In this document: positions 1 to 9,236 of the stretch, piece after piece
Numbering within the stretch: position 1 is the first letter of the stretch
Layout of the letters: every line of letters begins with the position of its first letter
Origin: Colwellia polaris
Lineage (GTDB): Bacteria > Pseudomonadota > Gammaproteobacteria > Enterobacterales > Alteromonadaceae
Direction: 5' to 3'
NCBI RefSeq assembly: GCF_002104515.1
Contig: NZ_NBOE01000011.1
Span: forward strand, 62,001-126,000
Length of the DNA: 64,000 bases
The notes under the pieces: generated by a model
Database searches by the model: none
Told to the model about the DNA's origin: nothing
The model's input: the letters and a program-made list of their open reading frames with translations, nothing else
Made by a program: the position numbers and the translations under genes

Positions 1-1712
1 TCACCTACGTCGTAACCGAAAGTAAAATCAGCATATAGTGAAGTAATATCTTCACTTACTTTATAACGGTTGTTTTGTAGTGTTGGCTCAATTGGAAAGC
101 CTTGAGATGCTAAGAAGTCAACGTAAGCGTCGCCGTCATATGCATAAAAAGTATCAATTAAACCAGAGAAGTAGTTATTAGCCGTAAATGGTTTGAAATC
201 TAAGATATCATTTGGCGCAGCTTCACCGTAGCCACAAAATTGACATTGATTACCAAAAATTTGAAAACTTTCTTTTTCACGCTCTTGACGGTATAAACCG
301 AAACGCGCTTGTTCAAAAACATCACCATCAGCGCTGTATACAAAATCAGCTTTGAATTCAGTTATGTCGTCTTTATCAGTAAATTGGTTACCTTTTTCGT
401 TGTAATGTAAACGAGATAAGTTGGCATCAGGTAAGTTACCACCGCCAAAACCATCATGAATAACGGTTGGTAAGCTACCTGTACCATCAAATGCATAATT
501 ATTTATGATGCCTACAACATTAAAACGGTCACGACCAGCACGATCGTTTTCTGCTGTTGATGTTGAAAGATCGAATGTCGATACTAGTTGGTCAGTAATG
601 TCCCACTGAACATTAATACCAAAGCCTTCATTTGTTACATCACGAGAATTACGCGTATGAGAAACAAAGTCAGTTGCAGGGTTACCACTACCGTTAGGAC
701 CACTTAAACCAATACCTTGGTTGAACGAAGTTAAGGTACCTGTTGCTGCGTCTATCGTTGCAGAGTCTACACGATCAGGTTCGAACCAAGACGCCAAATC
801 TGTAACTTCAGATTTAACTTCAAATTTTGACATGTAGCCATCAACAGTAATTTCTATTTCGTCAGTTGGAGCGTATTGAAGTACTAAACTTGCGTTGGTA
901 CGCGTACGTTCTTGTTGATCAACAATTTGATCCCAGTTACGTGGAATGTATGCATTGGTAAATAGCACATTAGCTTCACCATCGCCATCAGCATCGTTAG
1001 AAATAGTTTGGCCTGGGCGCCAACCCGCCGTTTCAATACGGTTAATTTGTACATCACGCTCAGAGTGACTTACTGCAAGTAAAACACCTAAACGGTCTTC
1101 GTGAAAAGTATTACTGACAAGTAAAGATGCTGCTGGCGACGTTTCTTCAGAAAGGCTTTCATACATACCTTTTAAAGAGCCAACCACTTGGAAACCTTCA
1201 TAGTCGAATGGGCGTGCAGTACTAACATTAATGGTACCGCCAATGCCGCCTTCTTGTAAGTTTGCTGAAGTTGTTTTAAAAACATCAGCTCCGGTAATTT
1301 GGTCTGCAGCTAAAACGTCAAAGTTAAATTCACGACCCGCGCTGTCGGTAGCTAATTGGCGACCATTAACTAATACCGTATTAAATTGAGGCCCGAAACC
1401 ACGTACAGTTACAGCTTGGCCTTCACCACCGCTGCGATCTATTGATACACCGGTAATACGTTGTAATGACTCAGCAACGTTTAAATCTGGAAATTTACCT
1501 AAATCTTCTGCAGATATACCATCTGACACAACATTTGATTCTTTTTTATCAAGCATTGAAGATTTTAAGCTGCTTAGCATGCCAGTAACTGTAATGACTT
1601 CAGTTGGTTTTGGTGCATCTTGTGCAAAAGCACTTGCATTAGTAAAAGTACTAGCAACAGCTAAAGCAATTGCAGTTCTTTTACCGAGTGTAGATATAAC
1701 TTTTGTAGACAT
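1..1712 (-). CDS. TonB-dependent receptor, N-terminal part (cut by window edge)
   Basis: The gene reads leftward from an ATG at 1710-1712 and is open for about 570 codons to the window edge, so its C-terminus is missing. It starts with a signal peptide ending near ASAFA, followed by a TonB-box-like TEVITVTG and a plug domain with SDGISAEDLGKFPDLNVAES and RITGVSID. This plug is typical of the large proteobacterial receptor family often linked to oligosaccharide uptake (TIGR01782 type). It would sit in the outer membrane and import a ligand using TonB energy. The ligand cannot be read from the sequence. A marine polysaccharide fragment is a guess based on the family and the alginate lyases elsewhere in the window. 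Confidence 0.9.
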   Translation of the reverse strand, partial: MSTKVISTLGKRTAIALAVASTFTNASAFAQDAPKPTEVITVTGMLSSLKSSMLDKKESNVVSDGISAEDLGKFPDLNVAESLQRITGVSIDRSGGEGQAVTVRGFGPQFNTVLVNGRQLATDSAGREFNFDVLAADQITGADVFKTTSANLQEGGIGGTINVSTARPFDYEGFQVVGSLKGMYESLSEETSPAASLLVSNTFHEDRLGVLLAVSHSERDVQINRIETAGWRPGQTISNDADGDGEANVLFTNAYIPRNWDQIVDQQERTRTNASLVLQYAPTDEIEITVDGYMSKFEVKSEVTDLASWFEPDRVDSATIDAATGTLTSFNQGIGLSGPNGSGNPATDFVSHTRNSRDVTNEGFGINVQWDITDQLVSTFDLSTSTAENDRAGRDRFNVVGIINNYAFDGTGSLPTVIHDGFGGGNLPDANLSRLHYNEKGNQFTDKDDITEFKADFVYSADGDVFEQARFGLYRQEREKESFQIFGNQCQFCGYGEAAPNDILDFKPFTANNYFSGLIDTFYAYDGDAYVDFLASQGFPIEPTLQNNRYKVSEDITSLYADFTFGYDVG

Positions 1713-2635
1713 TTTTCTTCCCCTGTTTTTGCGTTTACATTTTAACGTTAACTTTATTATTTAACCTATTTATCTTATAAATAACTCGAATACAAAAAAA
1801 ATTCAACCTTTTTCCACTTTTTAAGGTTATATTTTTCACTGCATTTCGATCACAAAACAACCAGGAATATGTTAAGCAATAGCCTATTTATAAAGAAAAT
1901 CAATGTTACTGGCTTAATTTTTTTACTCCGACAAGCGATAATAAACAATCAAAAACATCAGTAAGTCACTGTTTTTAAATTTAATTATATGGTTCCCCAT
2001 GAAATACCAACCAATAAAGTTAGTACTGTTAAAGTTACCCTTAATGTGAATTATATTCTCGTTAGAAAACGACAAAAATTATCATGCGTAAAAATAATGT
2101 TTCACGTTAACTTTTAACATACAAATCATTCAAATTACCGAGTTCAGAAGCCGTAGCATTTTGCTTTATCTGTTCATTATCTGGGTAATTATTTTATATT
2201 TTGTAATAGAGTTTCAGAATTATTTGCCAAACTAGTTATCCCAATTGAATAAATTAAATCAATGGACAGTTGTATGTTTTCATTACTAAAGTTGGATAAT
2301 TAATCGCTATTAAGTGGATTTTGACGTTTTTCACATTAACTAACCTGAACTCTGGATAATGAGTGCTTGAAACTCAAGTAAACCAAAAGCTTAGGTAATA
2401 AAGTAAATGCTATAGCCAGGTGAACATCACGAATAGATATCATCAATGCTTCATTTTATGCCATTTCCAAGGCAAAGCGTTTATGAATAGCGCGCTATTT
2501 ATCGACGTTTTAACGCAGAAAATGGATTAAAAGGGAACATTGAGCAAGTGCTGCTTATCCAGAGTTCAGGTTAACTATTAACAATACAACTGATTAATCA
2601 ATCGCGTATTACGCTGTAAAAATAGTACGGCAGAA
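1713..2635. other. Intergenic region, no gene seen
   Basis: About 920 bases of AT-rich sequence between the receptor start and the 3' end of glpK. No convincing reading frame is present. The first 200 bases should hold the receptor promoter. The only structure I recognise is the inverted-repeat element at 2341-2573, listed separately. Confidence 0.6.
2341..2573. mobile_element. Small inverted-repeat element (MITE-like or IS remnant)
   Basis: A perfect 19-base inverted repeat (taacctgaactctggataa at 2341-2359 and its complement at 2555-2573) brackets about 195 bases. The interior has a short open stretch (about 2415-2529, plus strand) ending just before the right repeat, but no full gene. This architecture fits a miniature transposable element or the shrunken remains of an insertion sequence. 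The transposase family was not identified and no target duplication was obvious. Confidence 0.55.
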
Positions 2636-2661
2636 ATAAAAAATGCCAGTACAACTGGCAT
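2636..2661 (-). terminator. Intrinsic terminator of glpK
   Basis: On the minus strand an 8-base stem (arms 2654-2661 and 2643-2650, 3-base loop) is followed directly by a run of six T. It lies about 30 bases past the glpK stop codon. Confidence 0.8.
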
Positions 2662-2693
2662 GTTAAACGACTTAATAACGGCTTATTCAAACA

Positions 2694-4172
2694 TTAGCTT
2701 TTCACGCGTTTAACCGCAGCCAACCACTTGTTATATAAATCATTACGTTGAGTATCATCAATACTTGGCGTAAAACGCTTTCCACAATGCCACATTTTAG
2801 CTAATTCATCTGTTGAATTAAAAACACCGGCTTTAAGACCTGCTAAATAAGCAACACCTAGGGCTGTTGTTTCAATAATTTCGGGTCTATCAACTGTTGC
2901 CCCTAAAATATTAGACAAAAAGCTTAGCAACCAATTATTAGCCACCATACCGCCATCTACACGAATTAAAGTAGGCCTAAGACCATCATTTTCCATTGCT
3001 TTTTGTAAATCTTTTGTTTGATAGCAAACCGATTGCAGGCCTGCAGTTACAATTTCATTTATACCAGAGTCACGTGTTAACCCTAAAATAGCGCCTCGCG
3101 CATTAGGGTCCCAATAAGGTGCACCTAAGCCAGTAAATGCCGGCACAAGAAAAACACCATGATCTAACGGCATTTTTTCAGCAATTGACTCGGTTTCACA
3201 AGCAGAGCCAATTAACTTCAAACCGTCCCTGATCCATTGAATAGTAGCCCCGGCCATGAAAATACTGCCTTCAATAGCGTAAGTTGGTTTACCATTTAAT
3301 CGATAAGCAACCGTTGTTAATAATTTATTTTTTGATTTAAGCGCCCTATTGCCGGTATTCAACATTAAAAAGCAACCGGTGCCATAAGTACTTTTTGCCA
3401 TACCTTCATCGAAACAGGCTTGGCCGAATAAAGCCGCTTGTTGATCACCTGCCACACCTAAAATTGGAATCTCACTACCAAGTAATTCGCTATCAACATG
3501 TCCAAAGTCATCTGATGAATCCATAACTTCAGGTAGCATTAGCTTTGGAATTTTGAATAGTTCAAGCAACTCTTCATCCCATTCTTGTTGGTGAATATTG
3601 AAAATCATCGTACGAGAAGCATTGGTGGCATCTGTTTTATGAACTTTTCCACCCGTTAGATGCCATAATAAAAAGCTATCAACAGTTCCAAAAGCAAGTT
3701 CACCGTTTTCGGCCTTCTCTTGTGCACCGTCAACATTTTCGAGAATCCATCTAATTTTAGTTGCGGAGAAATAAGGATCTAATAATAACCCTGTTTTATT
3801 ATTTATTATCGTTTCAATATGAGGGCTAGATATTGACTCACAATAATCTGATGTACGTCTGTCTTGCCAAACAATCGCATTATAAATAGGTTCGCCGGTG
3901 TTTCTGTCCCAAACTAAAGTCGTTTCTCTTTGGTTTGTAATACCGATGGCCGTTATGTCAGTTGCTTTAACATTATTGTCTGCAAGAACTTTACGACAAG
4001 TGCGTAGAACAGTTTGCCAAATGTCACTAGGATGATGTTCAACCCAGCCATCTTGTGGGAAATGCTGTTCAAATTCTTCTTGGGCCGAAGCGTATACTTT
4101 GCCTAATGGCGTAAAAAGAATGGCTCTTGAGCTTGTAGTGCCTTGATCAATGGCTAATAAGTATTTCAACAT
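2694..4172 (-). CDS. glpK: Glycerol kinase
   Basis: ATP-dependent phosphorylation of glycerol to sn-glycerol 3-phosphate in the cytoplasm, the entry step of glycerol catabolism. The 492-residue length is normal for the family (about 500). FGGY-kinase hallmarks are visible: the N-terminal phosphate loop [12 protein letters not shown] near residues 8-19, [13 protein letters not shown] in the middle and the C-terminal [11 protein letters not shown]. It is divergent from glpR and glpD, and the shared region has GlpR-like half-sites, so glycerol-3-phosphate-responsive control is likely. No glycerol facilitator (glpF) lies beside it. Confidence 0.97.
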   Translation of the reverse strand: MLKYLLAIDQGTTSSRAILFTPLGKVYASAQEEFEQHFPQDGWVEHHPSDIWQTVLRTCRKVLADNNVKATDITAIGITNQRETTLVWDRNTGEPIYNAIVWQDRRTSDYCESISSPHIETIINNKTGLLLDPYFSATKIRWILENVDGAQEKAENGELAFGTVDSFLLWHLTGGKVHKTDATNASRTMIFNIHQQEWDEELLELFKIPKLMLPEVMDSSDDFGHVDSELLGSEIPILGVAGDQQAALFGQACFDEGMAKSTYGTGCFLMLNTGNRALKSKNKLLTTVAYRLNGKPTYAIEGSIFMAGATIQWIRDGLKLIGSACETESIAEKMPLDHGVFLVPAFTGLGAPYWDPNARGAILGLTRDSGINEIVTAGLQSVCYQTKDLQKAMENDGLRPTLIRVDGGMVANNWLLSFLSNILGATVDRPEIIETTALGVAYLAGLKAGVFNSTDELAKMWHCGKRFTPSIDDTQRNDLYNKWLAAVKRVKS

Positions 4173-4204
4173 AGCTCCTATTTATCTTACTTAATAATTA
4201 AATT

Positions 4205-4263
4205 ATATTCGATAATGCCAATCCCTTTCGAAATTGGCAACAATTATTTTCATATTCGAACAT
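4205..4263. promoter_or_regulatory. Putative GlpR half-sites upstream of glpK/glpR
   Basis: The region between glpK and glpR contains attcgataatg near 4207 and ttcgaacat at 4255-4263. Both resemble halves of the enterobacterial GlpR operator (ATGTTCG-like arms). They lie within 100 bases of both starts. This is a motif match by eye only. Confidence 0.4.
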
Positions 4264-4358
4264 TTGCCTTAAATAATGCTAAACAATTAGTTTTGGAAAA
4301 TATATAATCTGTGGGATAATTTTCATTTCTTGTAAGCTGTCGAATAGAGGAAGCCTTT

Positions 4359-5117
4359 ATGGCGCTAAACCAACGTCAAACTGAACTTATCGATCTCGTT
4401 CACGAGAAAGGTTTTATTACTATCGATGAATTAGTACAAATTTTTAAAGTTACCCCGCAAACGATACGAAGAGATCTCAATTCACTTGCTCAGTTAGGGG
4501 TAATAATTCGCCATCATGGCGGCGCTGAAAGTATCTCGACAACTGAGAACACCTCATACCAATCACGGAAAATTTTAAACTTAGAAGCAAAAGAAAGTAT
4601 CGCAAAAGAGCTTGTAAAAATGATACCAAACGGCTCTTCTTTGTTTATCAATATCGGCACGACAACAGAAACAATTGCTCGTGCTTTGCTTAATCATAGT
4701 GCGCTAAATATAGTCACCAACAACATACACGTAGCCACCATTTTATCGGCTAAAGAAGACTTTACCGTTATAATTGCCGCGGGTGAAGTACGCCACAGAG
4801 ATGGCGGTATTATAGGTGAAGCCACTTGTGACTTTATGAGTCAGTTTCAAATGGACTTTGGTATTATTGGCATTAGCGGTATCAGTAACGACGGCTCTTT
4901 ACTTGACTTTGATCTTAGAGAAGTAAAAGTAGCACAAGCCATTATTAATAATTCAACCAATGTATTACTTGCTGCAGACCACTCTAAATTTGGCCGCAAC
5001 GCTATGATTAAACAAGGTAACATTGCACAAATTAATCATCTATTTACTGACCAAGCACCACCTGAAGCAATTCAAGAAATACTCAGCAACAACGCTATTA
5101 CTACGCATATCATCTAA
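4359..5117 (+). CDS. glpR: DeoR-family repressor of glycerol genes
   Basis: Transcriptional repressor of 252 residues, the usual DeoR length. An N-terminal winged helix-turn-helix covers about residues 5-56 (ITIDELVQIFKVTPQTIRRD). A C-terminal sugar-phosphate sensor domain follows, with NIGTTTETIARALL and GISNDGSLLDFD. By family, it binds sn-glycerol 3-phosphate and leaves DNA. It sits between glpK and glpD, a standard arrangement. The start ATG has aggaagc seven bases upstream. Confidence 0.92.
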   Translation: MALNQRQTELIDLVHEKGFITIDELVQIFKVTPQTIRRDLNSLAQLGVIIRHHGGAESISTTENTSYQSRKILNLEAKESIAKELVKMIPNGSSLFINIGTTTETIARALLNHSALNIVTNNIHVATILSAKEDFTVIIAAGEVRHRDGGIIGEATCDFMSQFQMDFGIIGISGISNDGSLLDFDLREVKVAQAIINNSTNVLLAADHSKFGRNAMIKQGNIAQINHLFTDQAPPEAIQEILSNNAITTHII

Positions 5118-5157
5118 TTTACACTTTTTTATAAAATAAATTTCTTCCAAAAATATG

Positions 5158-5187
5158 GCTAGTTAACAACTAACTAGCGCTTTTTTT
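5158..5187 (+). terminator. Intrinsic terminator after glpR
   Basis: An 8-base stem (gctagtta at 5158-5165 with taactagc at 5171-5178, 5-base loop) is followed by gcttttttt. It separates glpR from glpD, so glpD probably has its own promoter. Confidence 0.8.
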
Positions 5188-5246
5188 GCGCCCAAAATAT
5201 ACATAACCTATACTAAAATGAACAAAAGCAACTTGAAACGAAACAA

Positions 5247-5275
5247 AACGAACATTATAATTCATTATCGAACAT
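5247..5275 (+). promoter_or_regulatory. Putative GlpR operator upstream of glpD
   Basis: CGAACAT occurs twice, at 5249-5255 and 5269-5275, exactly 20 bases apart, ending about 34 bases before the glpD ATG. The heptamer matches one arm of the GlpR operator known from enterobacteria. Here the arms are direct repeats two helical turns apart rather than a palindrome. Confidence 0.5.
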
Positions 5276-5308
5276 CCCATTTATCATACAAAATGATAAG
5301 GCGTATTT

Positions 5309-6841
5309 ATGAAAGAAGAAAATAAAATATTTGACGTTGCTGTTATTGGTGGTGGCATAAATGGCGCAGGTATAGCCGCGGACGCCTCAGGCCGAGGGCT
5401 AAATGTTGTATTGTGTGAACAAAACGATCTAGCTTCAGCTACTTCATCTAACAGCAGCAAGCTTATTCATGGTGGTTTACGATACTTAGAGCATTATGAA
5501 TTTAGTCTTGTTAAAAAGGCGTTAGCTGAACGTGAAATTTTGTTGAAAAATGCGCCTCATATCATTAAGCCTCTAGTTTTTAGATTACCTCATCAACGTC
5601 ATTTAAGGCCTTCTTGGCTGATCAGAATTGGTTTATTCCTCTATGACAACTTAGCAAAACGAGTAACATTAAAAGCGTCAAGAGGAATTAAGTTTGGCGA
5701 TGACAGTCCATTAGTGAGTAGCATCACCAAAGGTTTTGAGTATTCAGACGGTTGGGTAGACGACGCGCGTTTAGTGGTTTTAAATGCACTTTCGGCACAA
5801 GAAAATGGCGCCACAATAAAAACACAAACTAAATGCATAAAGGCCGTTCGTGAAAACAATGTTTGGGTTATTACCCTACAAGATCGCTTAAATGGTGATG
5901 TTAATGTAATACGAGCTCGCAGTGTTGTTAATGCCTCAGGACCTTGGGTTGCTCAATTGTTTTCAGATGCATTACCGCTAAAATCTCCTCAAAACATTAG
6001 ATTAGTTAAAGGCAGCCATATCGTAGTACCGCGCATTCATGATCAGCCTGAAGCGTATATGTTGCAAAATGCTGATCAGAGAATCGTGTTTGTTATTCCT
6101 TTTGAAGATAATTTTTCATTAATTGGCACAACTGATGTTGAATATAATGGTGAGCCATCTGACGTAAAAATATCGGAAGATGAAATTGACTACCTATTAA
6201 ATATTACCAATGAATATTTTAAGAAGAAAATATCACGTGCAGATATTGTTACCACTTACTCTGGTGTAAGACCATTATTAGATGACGAGTCTGTTAATGC
6301 TCAAGCCGTTACTCGCGATTACACTTTAGAATTAGAAGATATTGATAAGAAAGCACCTATTCTCTCAATTTTTGGCGGTAAAATAACAACTTATAGAAAA
6401 TTAGCTGAAGCAGCTGTTAATAAGTTAAGTCCTTATTTCTCAAATATGGGCGCTCAATGGACAGCAGATAAAGCGCTACCAGGTGGCAATTTCGCTAATA
6501 TAGCGCTATTAACCGAAGGGTTAAAAGTAGATTACCCATGGTTACCATCAAGCTTAAGAACCCGGTTTATCCGCAGCTACGGTACCAGAACGTTTAATTT
6601 ACTCGAAAATATTAAGAGTATTGAAGCAATGGGCACGTGTTTCGGCACTGATTTATATCAAGTAGAAATTGACTTTTTAATCGAGCAAGAGTGGGCTGTT
6701 AATATTGAAGATATTATATGGAGAAGAACCAAACGAGGTCTATATTTATCAACTGAGCAAATAGCTAATCTACAAAAATATCTAGATGAACACCCTGTGC
6801 TTACGGCTCGCCGCTCTTTACATTCAACTAAGGTTGCATAA
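5309..6841 (+). CDS. glpD: Aerobic glycerol-3-phosphate dehydrogenase
   Basis: FAD-dependent, membrane-associated oxidation of sn-glycerol 3-phosphate to dihydroxyacetone phosphate, passing electrons to quinone. It has 510 residues, as expected for GlpD. The N-terminal FAD-binding fold (DVAVIGGGINGAGIAADA, residues 9-26) is followed by SSNSSKLIHGGLRYLE. The conserved STYSG-like TTYSGVRPLLDD and FGGKITTYRKLAE are present, and a C-terminal helical domain completes it. It works with GlpK and is probably repressed by GlpR through the repeats just upstream. The start is preceded by aaggcg. Confidence 0.96.
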   Translation: MKEENKIFDVAVIGGGINGAGIAADASGRGLNVVLCEQNDLASATSSNSSKLIHGGLRYLEHYEFSLVKKALAEREILLKNAPHIIKPLVFRLPHQRHLRPSWLIRIGLFLYDNLAKRVTLKASRGIKFGDDSPLVSSITKGFEYSDGWVDDARLVVLNALSAQENGATIKTQTKCIKAVRENNVWVITLQDRLNGDVNVIRARSVVNASGPWVAQLFSDALPLKSPQNIRLVKGSHIVVPRIHDQPEAYMLQNADQRIVFVIPFEDNFSLIGTTDVEYNGEPSDVKISEDEIDYLLNITNEYFKKKISRADIVTTYSGVRPLLDDESVNAQAVTRDYTLELEDIDKKAPILSIFGGKITTYRKLAEAAVNKLSPYFSNMGAQWTADKALPGGNFANIALLTEGLKVDYPWLPSSLRTRFIRSYGTRTFNLLENIKSIEAMGTCFGTDLYQVEIDFLIEQEWAVNIEDIIWRRTKRGLYLSTEQIANLQKYLDEHPVLTARRSLHSTKVA

Positions 6842-7249
6842 GCAGTTTTATAAATATTTTCAATGAAAATGAAAGTATAAAAAATTGATTATTTAGACCT
6901 CAGTTACATCCAACCTACTCTGACTTTGCTATTGCTATAAACTCAATAGCAAAGTCAAACTTAACTGTTGCTTATCTAAAACAAAATATGATTCAGCTAA
7001 GCCAAATATAAGTTAAGAGTAAGTTAAAAATAAGTTAAAAATAATCTGAAAAATAACGACCATTAGTCCCCCCCAATTGCAACTAGCATTGCCAGCCAAT
7101 CACATTTAAGTTTGCCCCCCTAAAATGTTATGTTTTTAAAAAAAGAGCAAATTATTCATTTACGTTAGGGTAATTATGAGCCTAAAGCTGACGTAGATGC
7201 CCAATCTTCCTGTTCCTAATTTAGTTTGATAACTGAGTACTTAAATTTT
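6842..7249. other. Intergenic region after glpD
   Basis: No gene seen. A strong hairpin lies at 6921-6957. At about 7009-7045 the sequence is repetitive (three near-copies of taagttaaaaa), apparently simple slippage sequence. Confidence 0.5.
6921..6957 (+). terminator. Hairpin downstream of glpD
   Basis: A perfect 14-base stem (6921-6934 with 6944-6957) encloses a 9-base loop about 80 bases past the glpD stop. The following T-tract is weak (aactt), so it may act as a 3' end stabiliser as much as a terminator. Confidence 0.55.
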
Positions 7250-7421
7250 CTTATTTAGCCACCCACAATAACTTTCTAAAAATAAGCCTACATAAAAAGG
7301 AAGCTCATTACTGCCTTAATTTTCTTATTAAGCCACCCATAATCAATTTTCTTATTAAGCCACCCATAATAACTTTCTAAAAATAACCCTGCATAAAAAG
7401 GAAGCTCATTACTGCCTTAAT
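7250..7421. repeat. 71-base direct repeat containing REP-like motif
   Basis: Positions 7250-7320 recur at 7351-7421 (offset 101 bases) with only a few changes. Each copy begins with the cttattaagccaccca motif and ends with ctcattactgccttaat. An additional lone motif copy lies between them. This indicates duplication of a REP-like unit together with its neighbouring sequence downstream of the transposase. Confidence 0.85.
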
Positions 7422-7552
7422 AGAACAATTCAGTAAGGGAATATGGGAAATATTGTCTATTTAGAGAGTTTCCTTGTCTTCAAGTGAATTTAAAGCAAGT
7501 TTTTTCCATTACAAAAAGGCAATTATATTTGTATTAATGTCAGTCTAAGTTG

Positions 7553-8533
7553 CTAAGCGCTATTTAAACAAGCCTGAGCATTTGCTATCCCATGTGTCCG
7601 TTTCAACCCCACGTTTTCAGTAAACTCACACAAATGCTCAGCGGTGCCAACTGCACCAGTGAACATACCTTCGAAGTTGGTGGTGAGTTTTAACCAGCTT
7701 TCGTCGCTAATATGTAGTCTTGACAGTACCTCAGCTGTTTTAGCACTCATAGCTCCGCGCTTGTCTTCTCTTATCACGCGCCCAGTTTCATCTACCAGTA
7801 TTAAATAATCCTTCAAGCTGAAAGAGATGCCAGTAGTTTTTTCTTGATGTTCATTGCCAGTGAAAGGTAATAAGACTGTGGGTTGAGCCCCTTTAATCGC
7901 TGCCTTGATACGCAGTTGAATACTAGTAAAGCAAGATTCTTCGGGTGTCGGAGCAATACCTGCTCGGACAGGATTTAAATCCACATAAGCCATACAGGCG
8001 AGTAATGCAGCTTCATCGAGCAGGGCTTGAGATTTAAAACGCCCTTCCCAGAAATGCCCAGTGCACTTATCTTCTTTATTAGCTTGTCTGGCAATAGGCT
8101 CGTTCAAAGCCCGCATCAACCAGCTAATATCGATGAGTCGCTGTTTATAAATCAGCACAGTTTCTTCAACCATTTCCAATTCGAACTTTGTTAACGGTTG
8201 CTCTCGCTGAAATTTACAGGTCAAAATTGTTCCTTTAAACAACTTATGCCAACGAGTAATCACCTCTAGCGTAGTCCAGTTTTTCACTTGTTCACTATCA
8301 ACATGAAGTACGAGGTGTAAGTGATTATTCATGATAGCATGAGCACAAATATCAATAGCAAATACCTGAGATAATTGAAAAATACGCTTTTCAATCCAAC
8401 TACGCCTATGCTCATAACTCACCCCTGTTTCTTTATCAATACCACATAAAAAGGCTTTGCGAACGGTGCTACTGCAAACATGATAATACGGTGTGCTGGA
8501 TAAACAGATTTGTTGTGAACGAGGCTTGGGCAT
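7553..8533 (-). CDS. REP-associated tyrosine transposase (Y1/HUH superfamily)
   Basis: A 326-residue protein of the IS200-like REP-associated family. The HUH metal-binding motif is visible as NNHLHLV (His71 and His73). The usual GHFWEGRFKS segment follows near residues 159-168, and AYVDLNPVRAGI near residue 182 supplies the candidate catalytic tyrosine (Tyr183). Known members cleave and join single-stranded REP DNA and are usually single-copy, domesticated genes. The short repeats on both sides are its likely substrate. The frame is intact, so it may be active. Confidence 0.9.
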   Translation of the reverse strand: MPKPRSQQICLSSTPYYHVCSSTVRKAFLCGIDKETGVSYEHRRSWIEKRIFQLSQVFAIDICAHAIMNNHLHLVLHVDSEQVKNWTTLEVITRWHKLFKGTILTCKFQREQPLTKFELEMVEETVLIYKQRLIDISWLMRALNEPIARQANKEDKCTGHFWEGRFKSQALLDEAALLACMAYVDLNPVRAGIAPTPEESCFTSIQLRIKAAIKGAQPTVLLPFTGNEHQEKTTGISFSLKDYLILVDETGRVIREDKRGAMSAKTAEVLSRLHISDESWLKLTTNFEGMFTGAVGTAEHLCEFTENVGLKRTHGIANAQACLNSA

Positions 8534-8600
8534 AACAGTAACCTAAGTTAAAAAATGTGAACTAAGTATAGTTGACTGCTGAAAATACGAACAACTTATT

Positions 8601-8638
8601 ATGGATGGCTTAATAAGTTTTATGGGTGGCTTAATAAG
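8601..8638. repeat. Pair of REP-like repeats upstream of the RAYT gene
   Basis: atggatggcttaataag (8601-8617) and atgggtggcttaataag (8622-8638) are 21 bases apart. They are the reverse complement of the copies at 7250-7367, so the repeats face each other across the transposase gene. Confidence 0.85.
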
Positions 8639-9236
8639 TTAATAACAAACTGTTAAACCAAGAAAAATTACATGGCGTTGAAGCTATAGAGTTACTCCAA
8701 AGTAAAAATGATGGATGATTTTTGTGTTCATACAGTCTTCAAAGTGCGCTTTCTAATGAAATGCTGCGTCATAACCCACTGAAATATATAGTGAGTTACA
8801 ATTAAAATTCATCCCCCGATATATTCATGATTTCACAAAAGCTGATGACAGCAATTCGCTAACTGCTGTTGTAAGCCTCAACAAAAACCAATGTAATTAC
8901 CCAATAAGCTAAGCCCAACCAAGTTAACGTGAAGTAAACACAACTAACCAACACTATTATTTAGCCATAATACTTATTCAGCAAATTAATCAACTAGCTT
9001 TAATACCGCTATCAACTGCTTATAACAAGCCTTTGCTGAACTAGTAATATTAGCATGTTAATGAATATGGTTAATTTTAATATTTTTAAGTTCAATATCT
9101 TTAAATTCATTACGCTACAAGCTCTAAATATCATCACCTTTTCCACTGAGCCCTCGCTTAAATCTCTATAAATAAAAGTTGCATTTATCGCCAATATTAT
9201 TTATCTTATAAATAAGACTTAAGTAAAGGGTTATCT
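8639..9236. other. Intergenic region before galE with a possible gene remnant
   Basis: A plus-strand stretch at 8641-8718 reads as a protein-like C-terminus (LNQEKLHGVEAIELLQ) ending at a stop, with no start of its own. It may be the tail of a gene broken by the neighbouring element. The remainder is AT-rich with no recognisable gene. The last bases should hold the galE promoter. Confidence 0.35.

Larger units (their letters stand above)
7250..8638 (-). mobile_element. RAYT transposase unit with flanking REP-like repeats
   Basis: The transposase at 7553-8533 is bracketed by a short motif, cttattaagccacccat. Three copies lie on the left (7250-7266, slightly diverged; 7324-7340; 7351-7367) and two in opposite orientation on the right (8601-8617 and 8622-8638). 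REP-associated tyrosine transposases are known to be flanked by, and to act on, such short palindromic units. Boundaries given are the outermost motif copies; true ends are not known. Confidence 0.7.

Noticed and set aside
7250-7421. CRISPR array
   Set aside because: The repeats are few, unevenly spaced and themselves embedded in a larger direct repeat; no cas genes are present. They fit REP-type units next to a RAYT.
9012-9194. 60-residue minus-strand ORF upstream of galE
   Set aside because: Composition is that of random AT-rich sequence (repeated NLKI units), with no ribosome site or known similarity.
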